Positions 17,316-24,992 of a DNA stretch of 25,140 nucleotides are shown piece by piece. Numbering within the stretch: position 1 is the first letter of the stretch; each line of letters starts with the position of its first letter. Source of the DNA: a virus; IMG/VR virus record IMGVR_UViG_3300010885_009523, positions 1 through 25,140 of that record, one strand, 5' to 3'. A program made the translations under genes and the position numbers. The notes under the pieces are model-generated. The model saw nothing but the letters and a program-made list of their open reading frames with translations, ran no database searches and was not told the DNA's origin.

Positions 17316-18380
17316 TTAACTAAACGCTTTGTATGCACCCAAACCAGCAATACCTAAACCTGTCATTTGATTTAGCGTACTTGGAGCGGCTTGATAGTTT
17401 TGTGTTGTTGTAGACTGAGTTGGCAATCCACGCAGCATTGCGTTCATAAATGACAGCTGTTGTTGCGGATATTGTTGCGCTGTAGCATAGTTTTGGATTG
17501 CTTGGTTAATCATGTTTTGTTGTTGCTGTTGTTCAGCAGTACCGGCTTGCATTTGAGATTGCGCAATACCTTGTTGAGCAGCCAGTTGTTGACCGCCAAT
17601 ACCAGCTAGTTGATTGGCGGCGCTAGCTCCTTGGCCTAAACCTTGCAAACCTAAATTAGCCCCAAACTGTTGCGCCTGTTGTGCTTGTTGAAACGCATTG
17701 TTGTACCCTTGACCAATTGCTTGGTTCATAGCCATGTTTTTATTACGCTGATTTTCAGAAGCCATCAAAGCCTCACGAGATCCACCAAAAGCGCCAGATT
17801 TAGTAGCGTTACCCATTTGTTGCGTGCCAGTAATATCGTACTGTCTTTGAATTTCTGCAAGTTGTGGGTTTAATGACGCCTGTAAATACGGGTTCATGTA
17901 CGCTTGACTAATGCGTGGGTCTGTAGCCTGCATAGCATAGTTACGACCAGCTTGTAACGCACCCATACCGCTAGCAGCAGCCATCTGAGACGCATCTTGG
18001 TATTGTTGTGGGGTCTGCAAATTAGCCGCAGTATTCATTGCCTGTTCTTGCAGTGGGCTAAATTTAGCTATGTAGTCTTGCGGATTTTCGCTGTATGGTA
18101 CATAAGGTTTAACGCCAGTAATCTGGGTTGTGCCGTCTTCGTTTTGCTGGGTATTAAACAACTGTTGCTGAGTAGCGCCAAGCATTGTTTCTGCATAAGG
18201 ACGCAAGTATTCAGGGATGTTTGTATTCTGTACAGTAGTTTGAGTAGGTGCCGCAGGGGGAGGAGGGGGAGGAGTACCACCACCGCCGCCTTCAAGAGTC
18301 ATACCACCAGCGCCAAAACCACGGCCCATGCGTGGTTTAAAAGCCTGTTCAGGCAACATTGAATCTAGTGTGTATCTCAT
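17316..18380 (-). CDS. Q/A-rich internal virion (ejection) protein, gp14-like position
   Basis: A 354-residue protein, strongly enriched in Gln, Ala, Asn and Met, with a polyproline stretch TPPPPPPAAP (36-45). It then has helical repeats such as YMNPYLQASLNPQLAEIQRQ (161-180) and TKSGAFGGSREALMASE (193-209), signatures recurring in podovirus ejection proteins ('NPY...', 'GAFGGSR'). It ends with a hydrophobic LGIAGLGAYKAF tail. By position (after the GNAT protein, before the transglycosylase protein) it corresponds to T7 gp14, which forms the outer-membrane part of the ejectosome. The start overlaps the GNAT stop as ATGA. No catalytic motif is seen; assignment is by composition and synteny. 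Confidence 0.7.
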   Translation of the reverse strand: MRYTLDSMLPEQAFKPRMGRGFGAGGMTLEGGGGGTPPPPPPAAPTQTTVQNTNIPEYLRPYAETMLGATQQQLFNTQQNEDGTTQITGVKPYVPYSENPQDYIAKFSPLQEQAMNTAANLQTPQQYQDASQMAAASGMGALQAGRNYAMQATDPRISQAYMNPYLQASLNPQLAEIQRQYDITGTQQMGNATKSGAFGGSREALMASENQRNKNMAMNQAIGQGYNNAFQQAQQAQQFGANLGLQGLGQGASAANQLAGIGGQQLAAQQGIAQSQMQAGTAEQQQQQNMINQAIQNYATAQQYPQQQLSFMNAMLRGLPTQSTTTQNYQAAPSTLNQMTGLGIAGLGAYKAFS

Positions 18381-18790
18381 ATTTTAGTCTCTACAATTCT
18401 GTACCGCTCTTCAAACCCATAACGACTCCACAAACGGGCAATTGCTTCTCTAGCTGCACCCTGTATTTTAGTAGCTCCGTTAGCCTTAAGTAAATCTTTA
18501 AATTGCCCAAACGTATCTTTATTTGATATTAACTTGCCGCCAATAAATGTTACAAAAGCGACTCTATCATTTGGGTAATTTGAAAATGTTACTGTTGCTG
18601 CTCCGTGTATTGCACCCTCATCATCTACTGCTACAACCAAAAGCCACTGCCCTGATGACACGTAGACTTTAACTTGTTCCAACGTGTAATCATCTCCGCA
18701 ATACTGCTGCGCTTCGCTAATATATTTCTCAACCAAAGGCCAAGCTTGATTAACGTATTGAACTGGAACATGTCTAATTACCAAACTCAT
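18377..18790 (-). CDS. GNAT-fold protein, T7 gp13-like
   Basis: A 137-residue protein with the GNAT layout: helix AWPLVEKYISEAQQY (16-30), strands WLLVVAVDDEGAIHGAATV (49-67) and DRVAFVTFIGGKL (75-87), and a final helix-strand AIARLWSRYGFEERYRIVE (116-134) similar to the C-terminal 'YGFE' found in GNAT enzymes. The usual acetyl-CoA loop (R/QxxGxG/A) is not evident; at its place stands FIGGKLISNKDTF. The acetyl donor site may therefore be degenerate and the protein may act structurally. T7 gp13 is a small virion protein of this fold (Pfam family Phage_T7_Gp13), and the gene order here matches. Both ends overlap neighbours as ATGA. Confidence is good for the fold and moderate for gp13 orthology. 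Confidence 0.75.
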   Translation of the reverse strand: MSLVIRHVPVQYVNQAWPLVEKYISEAQQYCGDDYTLEQVKVYVSSGQWLLVVAVDDEGAIHGAATVTFSNYPNDRVAFVTFIGGKLISNKDTFGQFKDLLKANGATKIQGAAREAIARLWSRYGFEERYRIVETKI

Positions 18791-19896
18791 GCTGGCATGT
18801 ATTTAAATGCGTTAATTTGTGGCGCTTGTTTCTTTTTGCCTGTACGAGCTTTACGTACATTATTCATCATAGAGTACAACTTCTTAGCACCAGCGTCACT
18901 AGAACCGTTTCCTAAATGGCTTACCACATCAGCCGGTACAACAAATTCATTATCTGCAAGCCGGGCAGGTTGTTTTCTACCAATAGTCGCTGGAATAGAA
19001 TCGCTCATGCCGTCACCCGGACCTTTAAGCATACGTCCACCATCAGAATAACCGCCTAAATCAGCTAGACCACCGCTAGCCATATGGGTAGTAAGTTCGC
19101 CCGTTATTGGGTTAGTCATTGGGTCATACCCAGCCATAGTAGCTTGCATACTCATTGGGGTTTGTGGGGATGTCGCATATTGCGTTTTATCAATTTGGCT
19201 ACCGGGATACATACCCCCAGACTGCATTAAACCACCGCCAGCAGCCATCATAACGGGCTGGTAAGGAGTCATAGGCGTTACTGTATCAGGCGGGTTTCTA
19301 CGGTCTATATATTGCGGTTGATAATGTGGGTTAGGCGGTGTTACTGTATCTGGATTATACCTATCTGGGCTATAACGGAATTTAGATAAAGAACCGCCAT
19401 TCCAATTAACTTGGTCGTTTGACGGCACGCCGTATTGTTTTTTATCTTGGTTCATTAAACTCATTAAACCCAAACCACCAGCACCTATACCAAGAGCGGT
19501 ATTTGAAATGCCGGGAATAAGAGATGCGCCAGCACCAGCACTAGCTCCAACCCCACTAAGCGGTCCAGATACAGCATCAACAAGTTGAGGACCACCAGCA
19601 CCAGCACCAACACCCAGACCAGCAGCAGCTGCGCCGCTTAAACCGCCCATAAGACCTGTTTGAATAGGGTCTCGACCTGCTACAGCGCCACCTAAAGCGC
19701 CAATACCAGCACCCGTTAAACCGGTAGCCAACATGCCATCTCCAGCTAAACCTAATCCGCCTAAAGCTGCGCCTTCACCAAACAATAAAGGGGCTGCGTA
19801 AGGCGCGGCAATAGCCGTACCAGCTACTAGAGCTAGCATTAGAGGATCACTAAAAAGGCCTCCGCCTCCTCCACCACCACCAAATCCACCAGACAT
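18787..19896 (-). CDS. Gly/Ala-rich virion protein with tape-measure-like SDSIPA tail
   Basis: A 369-residue protein in three parts. Residues 1-150 are Gly/Ala-rich and hydrophobic (for example LALVAGTAIAAPYAAPLLFG, 21-40), suggesting membrane or lumen packing. Residues 151-220 are Pro/Tyr-rich with a near-duplicate: NPDTVTPPNPHYQPQY (181-196) and NPPDTVTPMTPYQPVM (201-216). The C-terminus carries Gly boxes (MAAGGGLMQSGGM; GGLADLGGYSDGG), then KGPGDGMSDSIPATIG (291-306), ARLADNEFVVPADVV (311-325) and LGNGSSDAGAKKLYSMM (328-344), ending in a basic tail ARTGKKKQ. The GPG.G.SDSIPA...L...EFVV pattern is well known from tail tape-measure proteins of long-tailed phages. Start: AAAGGA six bases before ATG. 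It is probably a minor virion or tail-lumen protein; the exact role is unknown. Confidence 0.7.
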   Translation of the reverse strand: MSGGFGGGGGGGGLFSDPLMLALVAGTAIAAPYAAPLLFGEGAALGGLGLAGDGMLATGLTGAGIGALGGAVAGRDPIQTGLMGGLSGAAAAGLGVGAGAGGPQLVDAVSGPLSGVGASAGAGASLIPGISNTALGIGAGGLGLMSLMNQDKKQYGVPSNDQVNWNGGSLSKFRYSPDRYNPDTVTPPNPHYQPQYIDRRNPPDTVTPMTPYQPVMMAAGGGLMQSGGMYPGSQIDKTQYATSPQTPMSMQATMAGYDPMTNPITGELTTHMASGGLADLGGYSDGGRMLKGPGDGMSDSIPATIGRKQPARLADNEFVVPADVVSHLGNGSSDAGAKKLYSMMNNVRKARTGKKKQAPQINAFKYMPA

Positions 19897-19930
19897 AATC
19901 TATCCTTTACTTTTTGCTAATTTTACCATG

Positions 19931-20227
19931 CTAAACCGTCGTGCCGCTAGCGTTTTTCCACACAGTACCGTTCCACCAAATAGGAATTCCAAGGGTTGTA
20001 TCGTAATAAATCTGCCCAATAACCAGCGGCGCTGCTAATGTATTTGTTGGTCTTTCTGCTGTAGTACCCGATGCAGGCGTTGTAACGGCTTGGGTAAGGT
20101 TATCTATCTGATTAAAATACAAACGAAGCGCGTTATTTAACTGGTCTTGATACATCTGTGCATATTCAACCGGCGCAATAGGCAGGTTAGGAGCTTTTGA
20201 AGGGCGAATTCTAGCGTTATATGTCAT
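19931..20227 (-). CDS. Small tail-associated protein with WNGT motif
   Basis: A 98-residue protein: a basic start with [18 protein letters not shown], a helix [21 protein letters not shown] (shown in parts [13 protein letters not shown] and NQIDNLTQ), and a C-terminal [20 protein letters not shown], a motif widely shared by phage tail and fibre-tip proteins (YYDT.L..PIWWNGT.W). It follows the 874-aa tail protein with an ATGA overlap, so it is co-translated and probably attaches to or caps the tail. No enzymatic site is visible. Confidence 0.75.
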   Translation of the reverse strand: MTYNARIRPSKAPNLPIAPVEYAQMYQDQLNNALRLYFNQIDNLTQAVTTPASGTTAERPTNTLAAPLVIGQIYYDTTLGIPIWWNGTVWKNASGTTV

Positions 20228-22848
20228 CTTCTACCATCCGGTCTAATGTCCATACGTGGGCTACCTAACTGCCAAGCAACACCCAATGTATTAGACTCAA
20301 GTCTAAACGCCATTTGCCTACCTCTTAATCTTGTGTATACCTGCCCATCAAATTCTTGAACATTGTACACACTTCTAGTCGCATAATTATTTTGGCTTTG
20401 AACTGTAGGATTATCCGCAGTGCCATAGGGAGTACCCGAGTTTTGTCTTGGTCTTATAGTCATTGTTACAGACGGCTGGTTAACAGTAGAACCGTTAAAG
20501 TTAACGTCAGGAAGAATTCGCCACACAAATCCAAAATTATGTCCATCCCCAATATCAAAATCAGAAGATTGAACATAAGAACTAATAGCTCTAGGTGTTA
20601 AACCGGATACATCATCTACGCCATTCTCGTGATATAAAAGCTGCCCAGTACCACCAGTAATAGACATACTAGTAGAAGATACCGTTTGGTTTACGTTTAG
20701 TTCATATGTGCCAGTACCGCCTGTACCCGTTATGTAATTTGTAATTTGGGTACCCGCAGAAACCCCAGACCCAACAATAGTAGTATCTAAAGTAATAGTG
20801 CCAGAAGTTACGTTGCTAACAGTTAACGTTGTTCCGCTAATAGATGCTGTAAATGTAGCGCTGGGGGTGTAAGATGCCGCTACTGGGTACTGTTGAATTC
20901 CAGTTTGCAACCAAGCCGTACGAGATAACGTACCATAATACCAAACACGGTCTAAATAATTATAAATCACGTATTTATCAACCGCAGTACTTTGGCTTGA
21001 GTTGCTAACATAATACCACCAGACTTCGTTGTACCCTTCGTTAGCGCCGGCAAATACTTGGTATGCTTGGTTCTGATTAATGTCATCAAAAATGTATTGA
21101 CGCAGCGAGCATGGCAATGTCTCAACCCTACCAGAATATTGGTAGAACTTTTCTGTACCCATCCAGTAGGTTACGTTATTAACAGTAACCATGCAGTTAG
21201 GTGAAATAATAGAAATGTTATCCATTAATACTTGAAAGCCCCAAACATACGGAGCGCCTAAATACTGCATAGAATAAATAGCGGAATCAGTCCATACTAA
21301 AATCTCTTGGCGTGTAGCCCGTGCGCCCATAATGTAAGAACCGTTAGTTAATGCAAACTCGCCTGACTGGTTTGTAACATCCGGAACCCATTGGTACTCA
21401 TTATTTTGATCTGACCAGCGTACCAGCATTGGATTAAAAGTAGTATTTGGGGTTCCAGAAGTATATGGATTAGCCCCCATAGCAATAACAAACCGCTGAA
21501 TAGCCGAAGAAACTACTTGGTAAGTTGCCGTTGGAACATATGCTGAAGACGCTAAGGTAGCTAAAAGTTGCGCCCTTGTAGTTACTCCAGAAGAGGCTAG
21601 CCAATAATATATAGGGCCACCACGAGGGGCAATTAATAAGTTTTGACCGTAGTTGTCGTTAGACCATAAGCGTAATTGCGAGCCAATGCCTACAGTAGCA
21701 GCAGAACCCCAAGGACGTATGCCGTATTGAGGGTACACAACAACATTAGAGCCACCACCAACACCGCCATAAGGGGCAGCAGCAGCGATAGTAATTGTGT
21801 AAGTATTGGCATCTACATAAGTAATTTCAAAAGTGCTATTTAAAAGAGTAGCTGGTACAGGTGTTACAGTACTATGTCCAGAAAGCCCATAAGTGCCTGT
21901 ACGCAATCCATAAGTGCCTGTAGAAAAACCATAAACAGTTGGTACGGCTGTCACATCTATAGCACCGGCAAAAGACACCCAAACAATAGAAGCCGTGCCA
22001 GAACCAGTACCCGCTCCAGTTGCAGTAAATATTGTCCCAACCGTATTAGCAGAAGCGCCAATAGACGTAAAGCTAGTGGACCCTACAGAAACAATTTTGT
22101 ATTGTTGACCAACAGTAAAAGCGCCAGCAGTAGTTAAATATCCATGAGCATTTTGAGTTACCGTAACTGTAGTACTTCCCCCAGAAACAGTAAAGGGGTT
22201 TGTGCCTAATGCAACGGTGCTTGTTGGCGACCATGCGCCTGCGCCCCAGCCGTTACTTGTAGTGTATACGTCATTACCTATTGGGTATTCATACTGGATT
22301 GTTACTGTGCCCCCGCCTGTAGTAGTAGAAGAAGCGGTACCGCTAGCAGTAATTTCAAACTGTACGCTACTAATAACTTTAGTAACTGTGTATTCGCCAG
22401 AAATGGTTAACCCACCAACTGTAGCAGTGCTAGTTAAAATTACATAATCCCCAATGTTCGTAGAAATTCCGCTAACCGTGTCTGTCACCGTTACTGTTGA
22501 AGAGCCGCTTTGTGTAGATAACGGGCTAGCCCCTAAAGTAGTGGTTGTGCTGCCGCTACCGTTTACAAGCAGTGGGGTAACGTCGTTATAAACGCCGCCT
22601 TTGGCAATATAGTATTTAACACTCGTGCCAACACCCATGTAGTTGTTGCCAGATAAGTCAACCCAGTTCCATAAAGAACGGCAAACACCTAAAAATGTGG
22701 TGCTAGCAAACCGAATCCAACCACCGAGTTTTTCAGGAAAACCAGAACGAAAACGAATTTTATCCCCATCATACCAACCACCCTCGTTTGAGTAATCAGT
22801 ACCTTCACGGTTTAAACCGGGGCGAAATTGTATTTTCTGTAATGGCAT
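20224..22848 (-). CDS. Tail tube/nozzle protein (T7 gp12-like) with inserted modules
   Basis: An 874-residue tail protein. The first 90 residues ([46 protein letters not shown]) form the start typical of podovirus tail tubular B / nozzle proteins, and later segments ([57 protein letters not shown]) fit that family's beta-propeller. It would form the lower tail tube through which DNA leaves. Compared with a compact nozzle it carries extra low-complexity segments: an adhesin-like module at about 240-288, a heptad repeat near 305-325 (YGFSTGT / YGLRTGT / YGLSGHS) and a second module at about 658-735. RBS: AGGG within the lysozyme stop region, six bases before the ATG. Family placement is by start signature, size and synteny. 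Confidence 0.85.
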   Translation of the reverse strand: MPLQKIQFRPGLNREGTDYSNEGGWYDGDKIRFRSGFPEKLGGWIRFASTTFLGVCRSLWNWVDLSGNNYMGVGTSVKYYIAKGGVYNDVTPLLVNGSGSTTTTLGASPLSTQSGSSTVTVTDTVSGISTNIGDYVILTSTATVGGLTISGEYTVTKVISSVQFEITASGTASSTTTGGGTVTIQYEYPIGNDVYTTSNGWGAGAWSPTSTVALGTNPFTVSGGSTTVTVTQNAHGYLTTAGAFTVGQQYKIVSVGSTSFTSIGASANTVGTIFTATGAGTGSGTASIVWVSFAGAIDVTAVPTVYGFSTGTYGLRTGTYGLSGHSTVTPVPATLLNSTFEITYVDANTYTITIAAAAPYGGVGGGSNVVVYPQYGIRPWGSAATVGIGSQLRLWSNDNYGQNLLIAPRGGPIYYWLASSGVTTRAQLLATLASSAYVPTATYQVVSSAIQRFVIAMGANPYTSGTPNTTFNPMLVRWSDQNNEYQWVPDVTNQSGEFALTNGSYIMGARATRQEILVWTDSAIYSMQYLGAPYVWGFQVLMDNISIISPNCMVTVNNVTYWMGTEKFYQYSGRVETLPCSLRQYIFDDINQNQAYQVFAGANEGYNEVWWYYVSNSSQSTAVDKYVIYNYLDRVWYYGTLSRTAWLQTGIQQYPVAASYTPSATFTASISGTTLTVSNVTSGTITLDTTIVGSGVSAGTQITNYITGTGGTGTYELNVNQTVSSTSMSITGGTGQLLYHENGVDDVSGLTPRAISSYVQSSDFDIGDGHNFGFVWRILPDVNFNGSTVNQPSVTMTIRPRQNSGTPYGTADNPTVQSQNNYATRSVYNVQEFDGQVYTRLRGRQMAFRLESNTLGVAWQLGSPRMDIRPDGRR
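20640..20872 (-). other. Inserted adhesin-like module B in the tail tube protein
   Basis: Residues of about 658-735 of the 874-aa protein read as [18 protein letters not shown]... and [18 protein letters not shown], a Thr/Gly/Ser-rich repeat unit common to many phage surface proteins. It interrupts an otherwise continuous nozzle segment between QQYPVAAS and [12 protein letters not shown]. Boundaries are by eye. Confidence 0.55.
21887..21940 (-). repeat. 21-bp tandem repeat coding a heptad peptide
   Basis: On the + strand CCATAAGTGCCTGTA occurs at 21887-21901 and 21908-21922, a period of 21 bases, with a third partial copy at 21929. It codes the heptads [14 protein letters not shown] and YGLSGHS within the tail tube protein. 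Confidence 0.8.
21985..22130 (-). other. Inserted adhesin-like module A in the tail tube protein
   Basis: Residues of about 240-288 include [14 protein letters not shown] and [20 protein letters not shown], a repeat family that appears in many phage and prophage fibres. It splits a domain that begins [16 protein letters not shown] and resumes [13 protein letters not shown]; without the insert these parts would read as one TVTVT.NAHG...VTFAGA unit, as in the domain just before it. Boundaries are by eye. Confidence 0.6.
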
Positions 22849-22851
22849 GGT

Positions 22852-23448
22852 TTACCCTAATGCTTGCGCTGCTTTGGTTGTTTTAGCAATTCTATCATCT
22901 AGACCTAGGGTTCCGCCATTAATTCGTTTAGTAATTTGCCCGTGTTCTTGTTGGTCGGCTAACTCATTTAATCCTTTTTTGTTCCAGAACCACCCCGCAG
23001 ACATAGCGGCATAAGTAGGCTCAACCAAAAGATTAGGTTGCCCAATAAGGTCAACGCCAATTGCACTTCCACATCGCTCATAGTTTTCACGCCCAGTCAA
23101 CTGAATTAACCCTCTACCGTGATATTTCCAACCATCGCCTGTTTCTTCCGTACCGTTACCCATGCGCCCACCATAAACTTTGTTAGCAATCTTTTCTGGG
23201 TTATTGGCGTAGGCATTGGCAACCAGTGTATCTGTAAATCGACTAGGCCAAACTTTCATTAAAGACTCGGCTTTGTAATGGAGGTTTTCTTCAAGAGTCT
23301 TAAAATTACCAGATTCATGAGCGCACTGACCAATAAACGCTGCTTGACGCTTTGGTGTGTTGATGTCATATTTATCAAAGGCAGCCTGCAAAGGCGCTTC
23401 CCATTTTGGGTCAATACCTAATGTTTGTAGTGCGTTACTCAGACTCAT
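22852..23448 (-). CDS. GH19 (chitinase-like) endolysin
   Basis: A 198-residue enzyme with the glycoside hydrolase family 19 fold, degrading peptidoglycan at the end of infection. Features: AAFIGQCAHESGNFKTLEEN (36-55), where E45 in HESG is the likely acid and E53/E54 the likely second carboxylate; DGWKYHGRGLIQLTGRENY with the RGLIQLTGR signature; and SAGWFWNKKGLNELAD near the end. Length is normal for a phage GH19 endolysin without a cell-wall-binding domain. There is no signal peptide, so it relies on the holin. Its ATG overlaps the holin stop as ATGA. Confidence 0.92.
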   Translation of the reverse strand: MSLSNALQTLGIDPKWEAPLQAAFDKYDINTPKRQAAFIGQCAHESGNFKTLEENLHYKAESLMKVWPSRFTDTLVANAYANNPEKIANKVYGGRMGNGTEETGDGWKYHGRGLIQLTGRENYERCGSAIGVDLIGQPNLLVEPTYAAMSAGWFWNKKGLNELADQQEHGQITKRINGGTLGLDDRIAKTTKAAQALG

Positions 23449-23846
23449 TCTTTTTTAGCTTTCATATCCATAATTTTTTCAAGAGTGCGTCCGCCAAAAT
23501 AAAATGACATAATAAGCATACCCCATTGACCTAGCAGTTCTACGTAAGTTTTGTTAGTATTTAGGTCAAACGCCGACATCATAGCAAACACAAAATAACC
23601 GACTAAAATAGCAATTAATGTTAATGGACGAATATTTTTCGATAGCCAACTATCTGACGACATATCTGCTTCTTGTCGCTTGGTCAGCTCTTGAGTTTCT
23701 GCTGTGTCTGCCTGTAACTCTGCTAATCGGCCTTGCTGTTGTATTTCTAATAGTTTTGCTTGTGCTTCAGCTTTTGCGGCTGGATCTGGAATAACTTTGT
23801 CTAGGATTTTCATTCCTACATTAATAATATCGTCTACGCCAAACAT
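23445..23846 (-). CDS. Holin (GTA_holin_3TM-like, two visible TM helices)
   Basis: A 133-residue membrane protein that should permeabilise the inner membrane for the endolysin next to it. An upstream in-frame ATG at 23906 would add 20 residues, but AAGGGG just upstream of ATG 23846 makes the latter the likely start. Residues 19-55 (VIPDPAAKAEAQAKLLEIQQ and following) form the amphipathic, charged region typical of the three-TM gene-transfer-agent holin family (Pfam GTA_holin_3TM). Two hydrophobic helices follow: PLTLIAILVGYFVFAMMSAF (74-93) and about 101-119 (VELLGQWGMLIMSFYFGG), with a charged C-terminal tail MKAKKE. The third helix of the family name is not evident. The ribosome site lies at the end of the preceding gene, whose TAG is two bases before this ATG. 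Confidence 0.8.
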   Translation of the reverse strand: MFGVDDIINVGMKILDKVIPDPAAKAEAQAKLLEIQQQGRLAELQADTAETQELTKRQEADMSSDSWLSKNIRPLTLIAILVGYFVFAMMSAFDLNTNKTYVELLGQWGMLIMSFYFGGRTLEKIMDMKAKKE

Positions 23847-23848
23847 AA

Positions 23849-24301
23849 CTACCCCTTTATTCCCCAAGTAAAATACCAAGCAATTAATGCTGCAACTGCA
23901 AAACAATACATCTGAACCCGTCTTACTTCTTTTATATCATGCTGATATTCTTCGTTGTCTTTACGTTGAAGGTTTTCAATATCTAGCTTAATCTTTAATA
24001 CTGCGTCCCATTCTTTAGCGCCGTACTTTTTTACAAACTCAATCTTCAATCTTGCTTCTTCATCACTTATTTGTTTTTTATGTTTCCATGCTTCAAGCGC
24101 TTTAATCAGCGCCATTTCCTTTTTTATTTCTGCTTCTCGTCTTGCCCGTAATCGCTCTTGGGCTTGTCTTTGTGCTACATCTAATCCGTCTTTTTGTATT
24201 CCTTCAATGCTTTTGGACAGCCCTTTACTAGCCTCCCGACTTGCATCTAGGCTTCCGCTAAGAGTCTTTACTCCTTCGGACAAACCAAACGGGTCTGACA
24301 T
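23849..24301 (-). CDS. Coiled-coil protein with C-terminal membrane anchor (lysis cassette)
   Basis: A 150-residue protein: Gly/Ser-rich N-terminus, long charged helix of about 40-125 (QRQAQERLRARREAEIKKEM and onward), then one transmembrane segment MYCFAVAALIAWYFTWG (131-147) ending GIKG. It is therefore a tail-anchored protein with its bulk in the cytoplasm, unlike classical i-spanins, which have an N-terminal anchor. It lies directly before the holin and endolysin and may be an antiholin, a lysis regulator or an adaptor; function not recognised. The ribosome site is weak (AAGTG), and it starts ten bases after the stop of the H1-tailed gene. Confidence 0.7.
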   Translation of the reverse strand: MSDPFGLSEGVKTLSGSLDASREASKGLSKSIEGIQKDGLDVAQRQAQERLRARREAEIKKEMALIKALEAWKHKKQISDEEARLKIEFVKKYGAKEWDAVLKIKLDIENLQRKDNEEYQHDIKEVRRVQMYCFAVAALIAWYFTWGIKG

Positions 24302-24310
24302 GGCACACTT

Positions 24311-24490
24311 TTATTTCACCTTCTTTGTGGTTTTACGTGCCGTGGTTTTCTTAGCAGCTGGTTTTTTCACAGCCGGTTTTTCTACTTCTTCCGGAAAAGG
24401 CCACGCTGCCTTGATATTAACTTTACCGACTTGCATATCAATTTTTGGCATATAACCTAATTTATCAAACATCCAGTGAATAATAAACAT
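24311..24490 (-). CDS. 59-aa protein with histone-H1-like basic tail
   Basis: A gene of 59 codons, ATG 24490 to TAA 24311. It begins MFIIHWMFDKLGYMPKIDMQ (1-20), continues VGKVNIKAAWPFPEEVEKPA, and ends in a Lys/Ala/Thr tail KKPAAKKTTARKTTKKVK, similar in style to histone H1 and bacterial HU-like tails that bind nucleic acid. The ribosome site TAGGA lies eight bases before the ATG, and its TAG is the stop of the upstream fibre gene, so the two are coupled. The N-terminus is partly hydrophobic. Whether it binds DNA, the membrane, or the virion is unknown. Confidence 0.75.
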   Translation of the reverse strand: MFIIHWMFDKLGYMPKIDMQVGKVNIKAAWPFPEEVEKPAVKKPAAKKTTARKTTKKVK

Positions 24491-24500
24491 TATTTAATTC

Positions 24501-24983
24501 CTAACTTAGTATTGATACACAAATAGTTGAGTAGTCTGCTGCTACTTTAGTAGTGCCAGAAAGATAGTATGTACTAATACGAACCCCAGTGGTTGTATAG
24601 CTTGTGATTACTGCGCAATCAGCTACAGTTCCTTGTGTTGGTCCAAGAGATATAAATGTTGCGTAGTTTGTATTTGCAAAAGCATTAGTAAAATTAATGG
24701 TGTAATCACCAGTACCGTGTTTTGTTACATCTGTAACATTGTAAGAACTTCTAGGAGTTATTGGAGTAGATAAAGTGCCATTAAAATTACACCAAACCTT
24801 TGCAGCACCTTTAATACAGTTAGTAGAAGAAGTGCTATTAGTACCGTCTGAAATAGTTGTTGTTGTTAAAGTAGTAACTGTTCCAGTAGCAATAGTACCG
24901 CCAGCAACTAATCCAGTAGTAGCTTGCGTAGTTGAATCACTAAACGTAATTGATGGGCTTGAGCCGTTAATGATTGTAGTCAT
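24501..24983 (-). CDS. Short tail-fibre tip-like protein
   Basis: A 160-residue Thr/Ser-rich protein. It starts with INGSSPSITFSDSTTQ, a motif found at the start of many fibre tip domains, and continues with KVWCNFNGTLSTPITPRSSY and KHGTGDYTINFTNAFANTNY (89-107 region), the widespread C-terminal receptor-binding tip pattern (W.NFNG...GTGDYT.NF). No trimer stalk or tail-attachment domain precedes it, so the protein may assemble onto a separate carrier or be a fibre fragment. Start: GGA plus nine-base spacing after the upstream stop. Confidence 0.8.
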   Translation of the reverse strand: MTTIINGSSPSITFSDSTTQATTGLVAGGTIATGTVTTLTTTTISDGTNSTSSTNCIKGAAKVWCNFNGTLSTPITPRSSYNVTDVTKHGTGDYTINFTNAFANTNYATFISLGPTQGTVADCAVITSYTTTGVRISTYYLSGTTKVAADYSTICVSILS

Positions 24984-24992
24984 AATTATTCC

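Noticed and set aside
23846-23906. Longer start for the holin at 23906
   Set aside because: The added residues overlap the anchor region of the upstream gene, and the strong AAGGGG site lies before the 23846 start.
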